Origin: Akkermansiaceae bacterium
Lineage (GTDB): Bacteria; Verrucomicrobiota; Verrucomicrobiia; Verrucomicrobiales; Akkermansiaceae
Assembly (NCBI GenBank): GCA_025457805.1
Contig: JALOTR010000009.1
Span: 1 to 14,149, forward strand
Direction of reading: 5' to 3'
Length of the DNA stretch: 14,149 nucleotides
The notes beneath the pieces are model-generated. The model saw nothing but the letters and a program-made list of their open reading frames with translations. It made no database searches and was not told the origin of the DNA. The position numbers and the translations under genes were made by a program. Shown here one piece after another: positions 5,908 through 14,140 of this stretch (its first letter is position 1; the number at the start of each line of letters is the position of its first letter).

Positions 5908-8900
5908 ATGAACTCCCCAACATTCGCCTTCGCGGCGTTTCTGGCCACCGCCATGGCCGCCTCCTCGGCACCCCGTCTCGTTGTTTCGACGCCTTCGCTG
6001 GCCCCCGAATCCAAGATCGACCTGGTGCTTGACCTGCCCGTTACCGCGTCCACCGAACTCGGAAAAACCGTCGATAACACCTGGATGGAAATTTCCCCTG
6101 CCTTGCCGGGCAAGTTGAAATGGAAGGCGCAGAACATCGCGGAGTTCATTCCCTCGCAATCGCCCGCCATGGGCACGACCTACACCTTCTCCATCCCGAA
6201 GGAGCGCAAGCACCTCGACGCCACGCCGGTCCCTGCGGGGAAATTCGCGACCATCGCCTCCGAGGACTTCCGCATCGTCTCTGCCAATCCAACCGAGAAC
6301 CGCTGGTCGTCCGATTTCTCTGCCTCCACCGCCGGTTGGATCATGGTTCTCAATGATGCGCTCGATCCCACTGCGGCCGCAGGATTCATTTCCTTCGAGT
6401 CCAAGTTCGGCGCACGAGTGGCCGCCCGGCTTGAACGAGCGACTTATGCGAAAGGCGGCTACTATGCCAGCCAGACAAGACCTTGGGCGGACCGTTGGGG
6501 CGCACAAGCGACGGCAGAAATCGTCGCGGAAAACCAAGCGCCGCATGTGATCATCGCCCACCCGGTTTCCGCCCTGCCACCGGGCGATGGATGGAAGTTA
6601 TCTGTTCTCAAAGGCCTTCCCAATCTTTCCGCCACCGCTCGCACCCAATCCGATGGGCACTATGAAATCGGCAACATCGAGCCCTTCGCCATCAAGAGCA
6701 TCAAGGGCACCATCTCCGCCAACGAGCCACGCAAAATCATCGTCTCTTTCAATCACCCGCTCGCGGAAAACCTCCCGGCGGATTTTCTCTCGCAATCGCT
6801 GGTCATCGAACCGCGTCCGGAAAAACTCGAAGCCAGCGTGGATGGCCGCGAACTTGAAATCACCGGCGAGCTCGGCGCAGTGGACAAATACACCGTCACG
6901 CTCCGACCTCCCCTCGCATCACGCGGCGGGCTTGTTCTCGGTGCGCAAAAAACCGAGGACGTCGCCTTCGAACATCTCGATCCCGAACTCGCCCTGCCAT
7001 CGGACAACCAGGCCCAACTCGCGTCCGGCAAACGCAGTTATCAAATTCAGACCGTCAACATCGCCAGCGTCCGTCTCCGCATCAAGAAACTCGCCGGCTC
7101 CGATCTCATCCGCGCCTATCAAGGATACCGCCACTACACCGGTCAGGGCCACGATGGAAAACAAATCCAACCCACCGCCCCGCTGCCATGGTCGCTCGTT
7201 TCGGGTGAAACCCTTGTGGACAAGGAGATTGTGATCGGAAATGGAATTGATACTTCCAAAGATATCACATTGCTCTGGGACGAACTCCTCCCCAAAGACC
7301 TTCGCAACGCGGCTCTCTTCGTCGATGTGACCGGCACTCCTCATCCGGAAGCGAAGAAAGAAGGTGGCCGCAATGCGCAAGCCATCATCCAACTCACGGA
7401 CATCGGCCTCGCGTGGAAATTCACGCCGAAGGAAGCGCTGGTTTATGCATTTTCGTGCGAGACCGGCGCGCCCTTGCCGAATGTGAAACTCCAACTCTTT
7501 GGTGAAGACGCTGCCGCCCTCGATGCCGTCAGCACGGATGCCGCAGGACTCGCCACCGTTGCCCGCAGTGCCCCCGCCCGCCACCTGATCGCCTCGCTGG
7601 GGAATGATGCATATCTAACAGCCTTCGATTCCACCATCGCCACGGTCGGCATGTGGCATTTCCCCGTCCGCTATTCATGGAACACACCTGCCGAGTCCTC
7701 GCGGCAGGCATTTCTTTTCACCGACCGCTCGCTTTACCGCCCCGGCGAGACGGTTCGCATGAAAGGTATCCTGCGCACGCTTCGCGGAAATGCCGTGGAA
7801 GCACCGCAGGCCGGTCCTGCGCGGATCGTCATCCACGATCCCACGGACAAGGAAATCCTGGCGCAGGAGATCACGATTTCCGCGAACGGTTCCTTTGATT
7901 TCACCCACACACTCGCCCCATCCAAAACCGGCACCCACACGATCCGCTTGGAATTCACCGAGGAAATCGCCAAAGCCGGCACCGAGGAGGAATCCGAACT
8001 CGGTTGGTATGAACGCGAGCGCATCCTCGACAATGCCCGCTTTGAAATGCCGCTTCGGGTGGAGGAATTCCGCCGTAATGCATTTGAAATCACCCAGAAG
8101 ATCGCCGCTCCCGCCATCGGTGCCACCACCGTGACTGCGGACCTCAGCGCCAAATATTATCAAGGCCAGCCCGTGGCTACCGGCAATGTGAAGCACTACA
8201 GCCGCATCACCACGCAGAACCTCTATCCGGAACGCTTCCGCGATTTTCAATTCGGCAATCACAAGACCTATGATTGGGGATATTGGTATCATTACTTCGG
8301 CTATCGGGATGACGATGGCGAGTCCACCCAGCACACTTCCAATCTCCAGGGCGAAGCACAGCTCAGCGCCGATGGCTCCGCCGCCATCACCGTGGAAATT
8401 CCACCCGCAGATTTCCCATCGCCGCGCGAAGTGGAAGTTTCATCGGAAGTGACAGATTCGAACAACCAGACACTCACCGCCCGCAGCAGCGCCGTGGTGC
8501 ATCCCGCATCCGCCTATCTCGGCATCTCGCGAATCGACAGCTTGGTCCGCGTCGGTGAAACCGTGCCGTTGAAAATCGTGGCCATCGATACCAAGGAGCA
8601 GCCATTCAACGAGGCGCTCAAACTCACCGCCACCCTCACTCGTGAAATCAACACCGCCGTCAAAACGCAAACGCAGGATGGTGCCACCACCACCCGCAAT
8701 GATGTGACGGAGGAAACAGTGGTAACATCCGAGTTCACCCTCGATCCCGCTGCTTCCGCCAAAGAAGGGCAGGAATTCACCATCACTCCCAAGGCAAACG
8801 GCCTGCACTATCTCACACTGCGCGGCACCGATCCCCAAGGCCGCCCCATCGCCACCGCCACGCGGATCTATGTCTATGGCACCAACGAATACCCATGGCT

Positions 8901-11640
8901 CTACGAAGATGGCATGCGCGTGAAACTGGTGGCGGAAAAGAAATCCTATCAACCGGGAGAAACCGCCCGCGTGCTCGTTCTTTCTCCCATCGAAGGCACC
9001 GCGCTGGTGACCGTGGAGCGTGAAAAAGTGCTACGCTCCTTCCAGGTGCAACTCAAGGCAGACAATCCAGTCATTGAAATTCCACTCACCGATGACGATG
9101 CCCCGAATGCTTATGTCTCGGTTCTCATTGTCAAGGGCTCCAAGGAATCCGCCCGCAATCACAAGGAACCGCAACTCCGTCTCGGCTACTGCGAACTCAT
9201 GGTGGAAAACCGCCGCGACCGCCTCGCGGTGAATATCGATACTCCATCGGAAAGTTATCGACCCGGACAAGATATCACATTGACCGGCAGCATCAGCCTC
9301 AGCGATGGCAAACCCGCCGCCGGCGCGGAGTTGACATTCTATGCAGAGGATGAAGGCACGCTCGCCGTGATGGGTTATGAAACGCCCAACCCGATGGATC
9401 ATTTCTACAAACCCCGCATCCTCGGCGTGGAAGCGGGAACCTCTTTCGAGTCTTTCATTTCCGAGGATCCGGAGATGCAGGATTTCCATAACAAAGGCTT
9501 CTTCGTCGGCGGCGGTGGAGATATGGGAAAACTCGCGGATTTGCTGCGCAAGAATTTCGATCCCTGCGCCACCTGGGCCCCGGCGATCATCACGGATACT
9601 GCGGGCAAGTTCAGTCATTCCTTCAAGCTGCCGGACACGCTCACCCGCTACCGCGTCATCGCCGTGGCGCATCACGGCACCAGCCGCTTCGGTCATGCAG
9701 AGTCCGCCGTTGTGGCGAAGAAGGATTTGATGTTGGAACCCAAATCACCGCGTTTTGCCCATCAAACCGATACCATCCACCCGCAGGTGCTGGTGCAGAA
9801 TGCCTCGCGTTATTCCGGCACTTGGGAAATCCAATACAATGCCCACGCCGCCGATGGCACACCGATCTGCCGCGCCTTGGGAACTCCTACGGAAACCGTG
9901 AGCCTCGCGCCCGGCGCTTCCGCCAATCTGGTATTTCCCACACTCGCCGAGAATACCGGAGAAGCTGTGCTCACTTGGTCGGCCAAACCGGTTTCCCTCC
10001 AGAACGGCACGCTGAATGATGACCTCGTTCGCAGTTTGTCCGATGCCGTCGAGAACCGCTTCGAGGTGGTCTATCCGATGCCGCTCATCCGGCAGGTGAA
10101 GTTTGTAAAACTCGATCAACCCGGCACACCCATGGACCTCCGGAAAGCGCTCGATGCCAATCTGCTCGATGGCACCGGCAGCATGGATCTGGAGTTCGCA
10201 CGTTCGCCTCTGGCGGAAGCCGCGGGGTCCATCGATTATCTATTGCAGTATCCTTATGGTTGTGTCGAACAAACCACCTCATCACTCATCCCATGGTACG
10301 CGGTGGACGATTTGCGCGATGTGATTCCGGCCTTCGCAAAACTGGAGCCTCACAAAGTCCAGTCCGCCATCCAGGCAGGTGCGGATCGATTGCTATCCAT
10401 GCAACTCGCAAATGGCTCGTTCTCATACTGGCCTGGCAATTCCGAAACCGTGGATTGGGCCACTCCTTATGCCGGACTCGGCCTGATGATGGCCAAGGGC
10501 AAGGGTGCGAGTGTGCCGGAAACAGCAGTTGAGTCTCTCAGCCAGTATTTGATCGGCAGCCTGCGCGGCCTCGCCGATACCAAGTCCGCATCGGCTTTGG
10601 AATCCCATGCCCGTACGCTCTGGGTGCTTGCACTTTCCGGAAAACCACAAGCCGCATATCAAAGTGGGATGATCGATCGTCTCGCCGATCTCACCCCTTC
10701 GGCCCGCGCCCTGCTCGCCGCCGCCATCGTCACTGCCAACCCCAATGACAAACCCGTCGCCCGCGATGTGATGACTTCCAAAGTGCCACTTCAAATCAAG
10801 AATGATGATTGGATGATCTATTCGCCCGATCAGGCCCTGCAACTCATCGCATGGACATCCATCGATCCCGCCGGACCCGAGGCGCTGAAAACACTCGATC
10901 GCATGCTCAACGACCGCAATCCCTACGGCCATTGGCGCACTACCTGGGTCAATGGCTGGTCGCTCGTCGCCATGGCGCTCTATGCCGAGCATGAGGTAAA
11001 CCGCGGCGAGTCGGTAGCCATCAACTTGGAAACCAATGATGGCGTGGAAGCCATTCACTTATCTCCGGACAAGCCCACCGCCGTCCGCAGTTTGAAACTC
11101 GGTCCCAACTTGAAACTCAACATCACGGCAGATCACGCCGCCTTCGTGAGAGCACGGGTCGCTTCCAAGCCACCTGTCGCTCCCATCCAACCGGTGGCGA
11201 AGAACGGGCTTTCCATCGACCGCCTCTACTACCGCGTCAATCCGGATGGTTCTGCCGAACCCCTCACCGAGCCCAAGCCCGGCGAACTCATCCGCGTTTC
11301 CCTTCGCGTGACCCTGCCCAAGGATGACAACCGTTATCTCGTCATCGAGGATCCGCTGCCAGCCGTGTTCGAGACCGTCAACACCGACTTCGCCTCCCAA
11401 AACAGTGCCCTCGGCGTGAAAACCAGTGAAAACGATTGGAACATCAGCCACTCCGAACTCCGCAGCGACCGCGCTGTGTTTTTCCTCGATCACGTCTGGC
11501 GCAAAGGCACCTACACCGTCAGCTACCTCGCCCGCTGCACCCTCGCCGGCCAAGCCACCGCCCCACCCGCCAAAGTGGAATCCATGTACGACCCCGAAAA
11601 CTTCGCCCTCTCCGCCTCACGCGTCTTCGCGACCAAGTGA
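5908..11640 (+). CDS. Bacterial alpha-2-macroglobulin with intact thioester
   Basis: This encodes a 1910-residue exported protein of the alpha-2-macroglobulin family. Bacterial members are thought to trap proteases in the periplasm: cleavage of a bait region exposes a Cys-Gln thioester that binds the attacker covalently. Residues 1-21 form a signal peptide ending Ala-Ser-Ser-Ala, without a lipobox cysteine. About 600 residues of beta-rich, MG-like sequence follow. The MG2-type segment DRSLYRPGETV starts at 606. The bait-like, Gly-rich stretch lies at about 1171-1215, and the A2M core begins with NFDPCATWAP at 1216. The thioester is C1452-V-E-Q1455 in YPYGCVEQTTS, inside the alpha-helical thioester domain (about 1440-1710). 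A bMG10-like end (from about 1766) contains VIEDPLPAVFE. It is longer than E. coli YfhM (about 1650). No pbpC neighbour is present. ATG 5908 is the only start after the in-frame stop at 5857, and there is no Shine-Dalgarno. Confidence 0.92.
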   Translation: MNSPTFAFAAFLATAMAASSAPRLVVSTPSLAPESKIDLVLDLPVTASTELGKTVDNTWMEISPALPGKLKWKAQNIAEFIPSQSPAMGTTYTFSIPKERKHLDATPVPAGKFATIASEDFRIVSANPTENRWSSDFSASTAGWIMVLNDALDPTAAAGFISFESKFGARVAARLERATYAKGGYYASQTRPWADRWGAQATAEIVAENQAPHVIIAHPVSALPPGDGWKLSVLKGLPNLSATARTQSDGHYEIGNIEPFAIKSIKGTISANEPRKIIVSFNHPLAENLPADFLSQSLVIEPRPEKLEASVDGRELEITGELGAVDKYTVTLRPPLASRGGLVLGAQKTEDVAFEHLDPELALPSDNQAQLASGKRSYQIQTVNIASVRLRIKKLAGSDLIRAYQGYRHYTGQGHDGKQIQPTAPLPWSLVSGETLVDKEIVIGNGIDTSKDITLLWDELLPKDLRNAALFVDVTGTPHPEAKKEGGRNAQAIIQLTDIGLAWKFTPKEALVYAFSCETGAPLPNVKLQLFGEDAAALDAVSTDAAGLATVARSAPARHLIASLGNDAYLTAFDSTIATVGMWHFPVRYSWNTPAESSRQAFLFTDRSLYRPGETVRMKGILRTLRGNAVEAPQAGPARIVIHDPTDKEILAQEITISANGSFDFTHTLAPSKTGTHTIRLEFTEEIAKAGTEEESELGWYERERILDNARFEMPLRVEEFRRNAFEITQKIAAPAIGATTVTADLSAKYYQGQPVATGNVKHYSRITTQNLYPERFRDFQFGNHKTYDWGYWYHYFGYRDDDGESTQHTSNLQGEAQLSADGSAAITVEIPPADFPSPREVEVSSEVTDSNNQTLTARSSAVVHPASAYLGISRIDSLVRVGETVPLKIVAIDTKEQPFNEALKLTATLTREINTAVKTQTQDGATTTRNDVTEETVVTSEFTLDPAASAKEGQEFTITPKANGLHYLTLRGTDPQGRPIATATRIYVYGTNEYPWLYEDGMRVKLVAEKKSYQPGETARVLVLSPIEGTALVTVEREKVLRSFQVQLKADNPVIEIPLTDDDAPNAYVSVLIVKGSKESARNHKEPQLRLGYCELMVENRRDRLAVNIDTPSESYRPGQDITLTGSISLSDGKPAAGAELTFYAEDEGTLAVMGYETPNPMDHFYKPRILGVEAGTSFESFISEDPEMQDFHNKGFFVGGGGDMGKLADLLRKNFDPCATWAPAIITDTAGKFSHSFKLPDTLTRYRVIAVAHHGTSRFGHAESAVVAKKDLMLEPKSPRFAHQTDTIHPQVLVQNASRYSGTWEIQYNAHAADGTPICRALGTPTETVSLAPGASANLVFPTLAENTGEAVLTWSAKPVSLQNGTLNDDLVRSLSDAVENRFEVVYPMPLIRQVKFVKLDQPGTPMDLRKALDANLLDGTGSMDLEFARSPLAEAAGSIDYLLQYPYGCVEQTTSSLIPWYAVDDLRDVIPAFAKLEPHKVQSAIQAGADRLLSMQLANGSFSYWPGNSETVDWATPYAGLGLMMAKGKGASVPETAVESLSQYLIGSLRGLADTKSASALESHARTLWVLALSGKPQAAYQSGMIDRLADLTPSARALLAAAIVTANPNDKPVARDVMTSKVPLQIKNDDWMIYSPDQALQLIAWTSIDPAGPEALKTLDRMLNDRNPYGHWRTTWVNGWSLVAMALYAEHEVNRGESVAINLETNDGVEAIHLSPDKPTAVRSLKLGPNLKLNITADHAAFVRARVASKPPVAPIQPVAKNGLSIDRLYYRVNPDGSAEPLTEPKPGELIRVSLRVTLPKDDNRYLVIEDPLPAVFETVNTDFASQNSALGVKTSENDWNISHSELRSDRAVFFLDHVWRKGTYTVSYLARCTLAGQATAPPAKVESMYDPENFALSASRVFATK

Positions 11641-11924
11641 GGAGGGGGCAGAGTGCCCACAAGCGACCTTGCCGATTCGCCTGATTCGACTGATTGAACC
11701 GAAGTCCCCAAAGGGCCGCTCCGCAGCTCGCCATCCAGGAACCACCCGGCGGACCCAACGATTCATCCGCTGGGTAAGAGGACGGATCTGCAAGGTGGCG
11801 TGCTGGAGCACGGCTGGCACCCGCCCCGGCAAGCTGGGGGCTCAGCGTTCCCAAGCTGGGCGTTTGTTCTTGCGCAGGAGGATTTCGCGGCAAGAATCCG
11901 CGCCCCGCGCCGCGGTTCCACCCC
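11641..11924. other. Non-coding gap between the macroglobulin and nrnA-like genes
   Basis: These 284 bases hold no credible gene. Just after the macroglobulin stop is a short hairpin, GGGCA (11646-11650) with TGCCC (11654-11658), too weak and without a U-tract to be called a terminator with confidence. A 9-bp tandem repeat follows (11672-11698, listed separately). Further on the nonamer CAAGCTGGG occurs twice (11830-11838 and 11852-11860). The 12-mer CGCGGCAAGAAT (11886-11897) recurs upstream of truB. The gap therefore looks like a patchwork of repeat fragments. No promoter for the next gene was recognised. Confidence 0.5.
11672..11698. repeat. Three tandem copies of a 9-bp GATT-containing unit
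   Basis: CCGATTCGC, CTGATTCGA and CTGATTGAA follow each other without spacing. The period (9) and the GATT core match those of the ACAGATTAC units at 2378-2408, which suggests a related kind of intergenic repeat, although the flanking bases of the unit differ. There is no inverted partner within the gap. Confidence 0.5.
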
Positions 11925-12956
11925 ATGAGCGATACACAATCTGCTACTGCCAATTCCCTTTCGGACAACGCCACTGTCGAACAAATCGGCGAAATCCTGC
12001 GTTCCCACCAATCGTTTGTCCTGCTCAGCCACGTGCGCCCGGATGGCGATGCCATCGGCTCGCAGCTCGCGCTTGGATTTTCGCTGATGGCGATGGGGAA
12101 ATCCGTGCGCCTCGTCAATGAAGACGGCTTGCCGGAAAACCTGGCGTTTCTTCCCGGTTCGGAGCGCATCGAGACCCCGCCGGCCGAGCCGCTGGACGTG
12201 GAGGTGGCCATTGCCTTGGACACCGCGACCAAGCCGCGTTTGGGGGATGGGGCGCTGCACGCCGCTTCCAAGGCGAAGGTCTGGCTCAACATCGATCACC
12301 ACGTTTCCAACCCGAAATACGGCGATTTCAATTTCATCGACTCCACCAGTCCTGCCACCGGGCAGATTCTCTACGATCTCATCACACAACTCGGCATGCC
12401 ACTGCCCGCCGAGACTTGCGATGCAATCTACGTGGCAGTTTCCACCGATACCGGATCGTTCCAGTATCCATCGACCACGGCCAAGACCTATGAAATGGCC
12501 GCCGACCTCACCCGCCGCGGAGTGAATGTGGGGGAAATCAACTCGAAGACTTACGACGATCATCCCTACCGTCGTTTGGAACTCATGCGTGCCTTGCTCA
12601 ACACGCTGGAGCGCAGCGAGGATGGTGTGCTGGCGCATTGGGAACTGCGGGATCAGACGCGCATTGATCTCGCGCTGCGTCCTGAGGACAGCGAGGGACT
12701 CATCGATGTGATCCGCGCGATCCGCGGTGTGCAGTTGGCGGTGTTCTTCGAGGAACTGGAAGGCGGCAAGATCCGGGTTTCCATGCGTTCGAAAGACAAG
12801 CGCTTGGACGTTTGCAAGATCGCGCTAGAGTTCGGTGGCGGTGGCCATGCATTGGCGGCCGGCATCCGCATGAAGGGACCGCTGGAAGAGGCGAAGGTGC
12901 TGGTCCTCGCGGCGATCCGCAGGCGCATCGATGAAGTGGCCGCAGGTGCGGTGTAA
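11925..12956 (+). CDS. nrnA: DHH-family phosphoesterase, NrnA-like (nanoRNase/pAp phosphatase)
   Basis: This encodes a 343-residue cytoplasmic DHH/DHHA1 phosphoesterase. NrnA proteins degrade 2-5-nucleotide RNAs to mononucleotides and remove the 3'-phosphate from pAp. Metal-site motifs are all present: His36 and Asp40/Asp42 in HVRPDGDAIGS, Asp99 in ALDTAT, Asp124-His125-His126 (the DHH motif), and Asp175 in VSTDTGSF. The C-terminal DHHA1 substrate domain has the Gly-rich GGGGHALAAG at 304-313. Length is typical (310-345). The first 18 residues are variable; ATG 11925 is the natural start, with no Shine-Dalgarno. truB begins 80 bases downstream on the same strand, a neighbour pair common in bacteria (often with rbfA, which is absent here). 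The family is certain; the choice of NrnA over a related DHH enzyme rests on length, motifs and the truB neighbour. Confidence 0.88.
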   Translation: MSDTQSATANSLSDNATVEQIGEILRSHQSFVLLSHVRPDGDAIGSQLALGFSLMAMGKSVRLVNEDGLPENLAFLPGSERIETPPAEPLDVEVAIALDTATKPRLGDGALHAASKAKVWLNIDHHVSNPKYGDFNFIDSTSPATGQILYDLITQLGMPLPAETCDAIYVAVSTDTGSFQYPSTTAKTYEMAADLTRRGVNVGEINSKTYDDHPYRRLELMRALLNTLERSEDGVLAHWELRDQTRIDLALRPEDSEGLIDVIRAIRGVQLAVFFEELEGGKIRVSMRSKDKRLDVCKIALEFGGGGHALAAGIRMKGPLEEAKVLVLAAIRRRIDEVAAGAV

Positions 12957-12974
12957 GGCGGGGAAAGTTCTCCG

Positions 12975-13020
12975 CGCGGCAAGAATGAAGATGTTTCGAG
13001 CGGAATGAATTCCGCGCTCC
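12975..13020. repeat. Dispersed-repeat fragment with hairpin before truB
   Basis: The 12-mer CGCGGCAAGAAT (12975-12986) also occurs at 11886-11897 before the nrnA-like gene. There it is followed directly by CCGCGCCCC; here about 24 extra bases come first, then TCCGCGCTCC. The extra stretch ends in a perfect 7-bp hairpin, GCGGAAT (13000-13006) with ATTCCGC (13009-13015). The element fills most of the 80-base gap before truB, whose ATG is 16 bases further on, so it would lie in the leader if the genes are co-transcribed. Confidence 0.5.
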
Positions 13021-13036
13021 AATTTTTAACAGTTAT

Positions 13037-13771
13037 ATGAAAGCGAATCCCATGGACATGAACGGCCCGAGCGGCGTGTTGTTGATTGATAAAGCCCCGG
13101 AAATGACTTCCCACGATGTGGTGGCCATCGCCCGGCGTGCGCTCAACACCAAGAAGATCGGCCACTGCGGCACGCTGGATCCCATGGCCACGGGCTTGCT
13201 CATGCTGGTCATCGGCCGTGCCACCAAGATCCAGGATCTGCTCATGAGCGAGGCCAAGGAGTATGTGGGAACCATGACGCTGGGCGCCGTCACCAGCACG
13301 CAGGATCGTCAGGGCGAAATTCTCGAGAGCAAGGAAGTCCCCGCGTTTTCCGAAGAGGAAATTCGCAAGGCGTTCGATGCTTTCACCGGCGATTTCGAGC
13401 AAATCCCGCCGATGGTTTCCGCGATCAAGAAAGATGGCGTGCCACTCTACAAACTCGCCCGCAAGGGACAAACCATCGAGCGCGAACCCAGGCCGGTGAG
13501 CGTGACCGGATATCAAGTTACCCGCATCGAGTTGCCGGAAGTGGACTTCGTGGTCAATTGCTCAAAGGGATTCTACGTTCGCACCTATGCCCATGACATC
13601 GGTGAAAAACTCGGCTGCGGCGGCCACTTGAGCGCCCTGCGCCGCACACGTTCCGGAAAATTCACATTGGATCGCGCCGTCACCATCGCCGATCTCAAAA
13701 CCGCCCCTCGTGAGGATCTGCTCAAAGCAATGGTCTCGCTCGCGGAGATCTCCCTCATGCGCGGCGCCTGA
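13037..13771 (+). CDS. truB: tRNA pseudouridine(55) synthase TruB, short form
   Basis: This encodes a 244-residue TruB, which converts U55 in the T-loop of tRNAs to pseudouridine. The N-terminal GVLLIDKAPEMTSHDVV is the family start. The catalytic aspartate is Asp48 in the GTLDPMATG motif (45-53). KEYVGTMTLG (73-82), the QIPPMVSAIKKDGVPLYKLAR region (about 122-142) and SKGFYVRTYAHDIG (about 176-189) are characteristic, as is HLSALRRTRSG near 197-207. It is shorter than E. coli TruB (314 residues): it stops soon after the catalytic domain, so the C-terminal PUA-type RNA-binding domain is absent. Shorter TruBs are known in other bacteria. I use ATG 13037; ATG 13052 or 13058 would also leave the conserved region intact. 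It follows the nrnA-like gene by 80 bases. ribF and rpsO, common downstream neighbours, are not seen. Confidence 0.95.
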   Translation: MKANPMDMNGPSGVLLIDKAPEMTSHDVVAIARRALNTKKIGHCGTLDPMATGLLMLVIGRATKIQDLLMSEAKEYVGTMTLGAVTSTQDRQGEILESKEVPAFSEEEIRKAFDAFTGDFEQIPPMVSAIKKDGVPLYKLARKGQTIEREPRPVSVTGYQVTRIELPEVDFVVNCSKGFYVRTYAHDIGEKLGCGGHLSALRRTRSGKFTLDRAVTIADLKTAPREDLLKAMVSLAEISLMRGA

Positions 13772-13773
13772 TA

Positions 13774-13870
13774 GCTCCGCAAAAACAAGGAGCGGCGATA
13801 TCGGATCGCCGATGCGGATGAGATGCGCATGAGAAAGAGCTTCGCGCCCTCCATGCACCTCCGCATCAGC
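13774..13870. repeat. Series of three inverted repeats downstream of truB
   Basis: Three hairpins follow one another: GCTCC/GGAGC (13774-13778 with 13789-13793), GGCGAT/ATCGCC (13794-13799 with 13805-13810), and a wider imperfect pair whose core is GATGCGGA/TCCGCATC (13811-13818 with 13860-13867). No U-tract follows the first two, so a terminator for truB is possible but not demonstrated. No gene was supported in this stretch; the reverse-strand reading frames here are shadows running into truB. Confidence 0.4.
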
Positions 13871-13897
13871 ACAGGCTCACCGCTCCACTCCGCCTTT

Positions 13898-14140
13898 GGG
13901 CGAAAGTGCAGCAAATGAACAAGGCAGGGACCGATCCTTCCTGGCCCGGCGTAGCTTTCGCGAAGACGGCCGGGCGGTCCAGCGAAAGTGGGGTGAATGA
14001 AAAAAGGCAGGGACCGATCCTCCCTGGCCCGGCGTAGCTTTCGCGAAGACGGCCGGGCGGTCCGGTGAAAGTGCAGCGAATGAAGAAAGGTAGGGACCGA
14101 TCCTCCGGGCGGTCCGGCGAAAGTGTCGCGAATGAAAAAG
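13898..14140. repeat. Palindromic repeat array, 83-bp period
   Basis: Two near-identical 83-bp units (13923-14005 and 14006-14088) are followed by a 52-bp unit (14089-14140). They are preceded by a fragment (13898-13922) that matches only the tail of the unit. Each full unit begins GGCAGGGACCGATCC and contains a large hairpin: GGACCG (13928-13933) with CGGTCC (13975-13980), GCCCGG (13944-13949) with CCGGGC (13970-13975, sharing one base), and a CTTTCGCGAAG tip. A tail like GCGAAAGTGCAGCGAATGAA follows. The third unit lacks exactly 31 bases, the central part of the hairpin. There is no coding potential. It resembles REP/BIME-type intergenic elements. The window ends nine bases later, so the array may continue. 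Confidence 0.8.

Noticed and set aside
4777..6561. Reverse-strand reading frame of 594 codons over the E1-alpha-like gene and the start of the macroglobulin gene
   Set aside because: It covers two recognised plus-strand genes and their intergenic promoter region and has no recognisable domain.
11426..12121. Plus-strand frame of 231 codons bridging the macroglobulin end and the nrnA start
   Set aside because: It overlaps two solid genes in another frame, spans repeat-filled non-coding DNA and has a low-complexity Pro/Arg/Ser composition.
13585..13914. Reverse-strand gene (109 codons) running from the repeat region into truB
   Set aside because: Most of it is opposite the truB coding sequence, and its N-terminal part is made of the hairpin series downstream of truB.
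13898..14140. CRISPR array
   Set aside because: The units are 83 bp and adjacent, with no unique spacers of constant length, and each contains a large hairpin; there are no cas genes.
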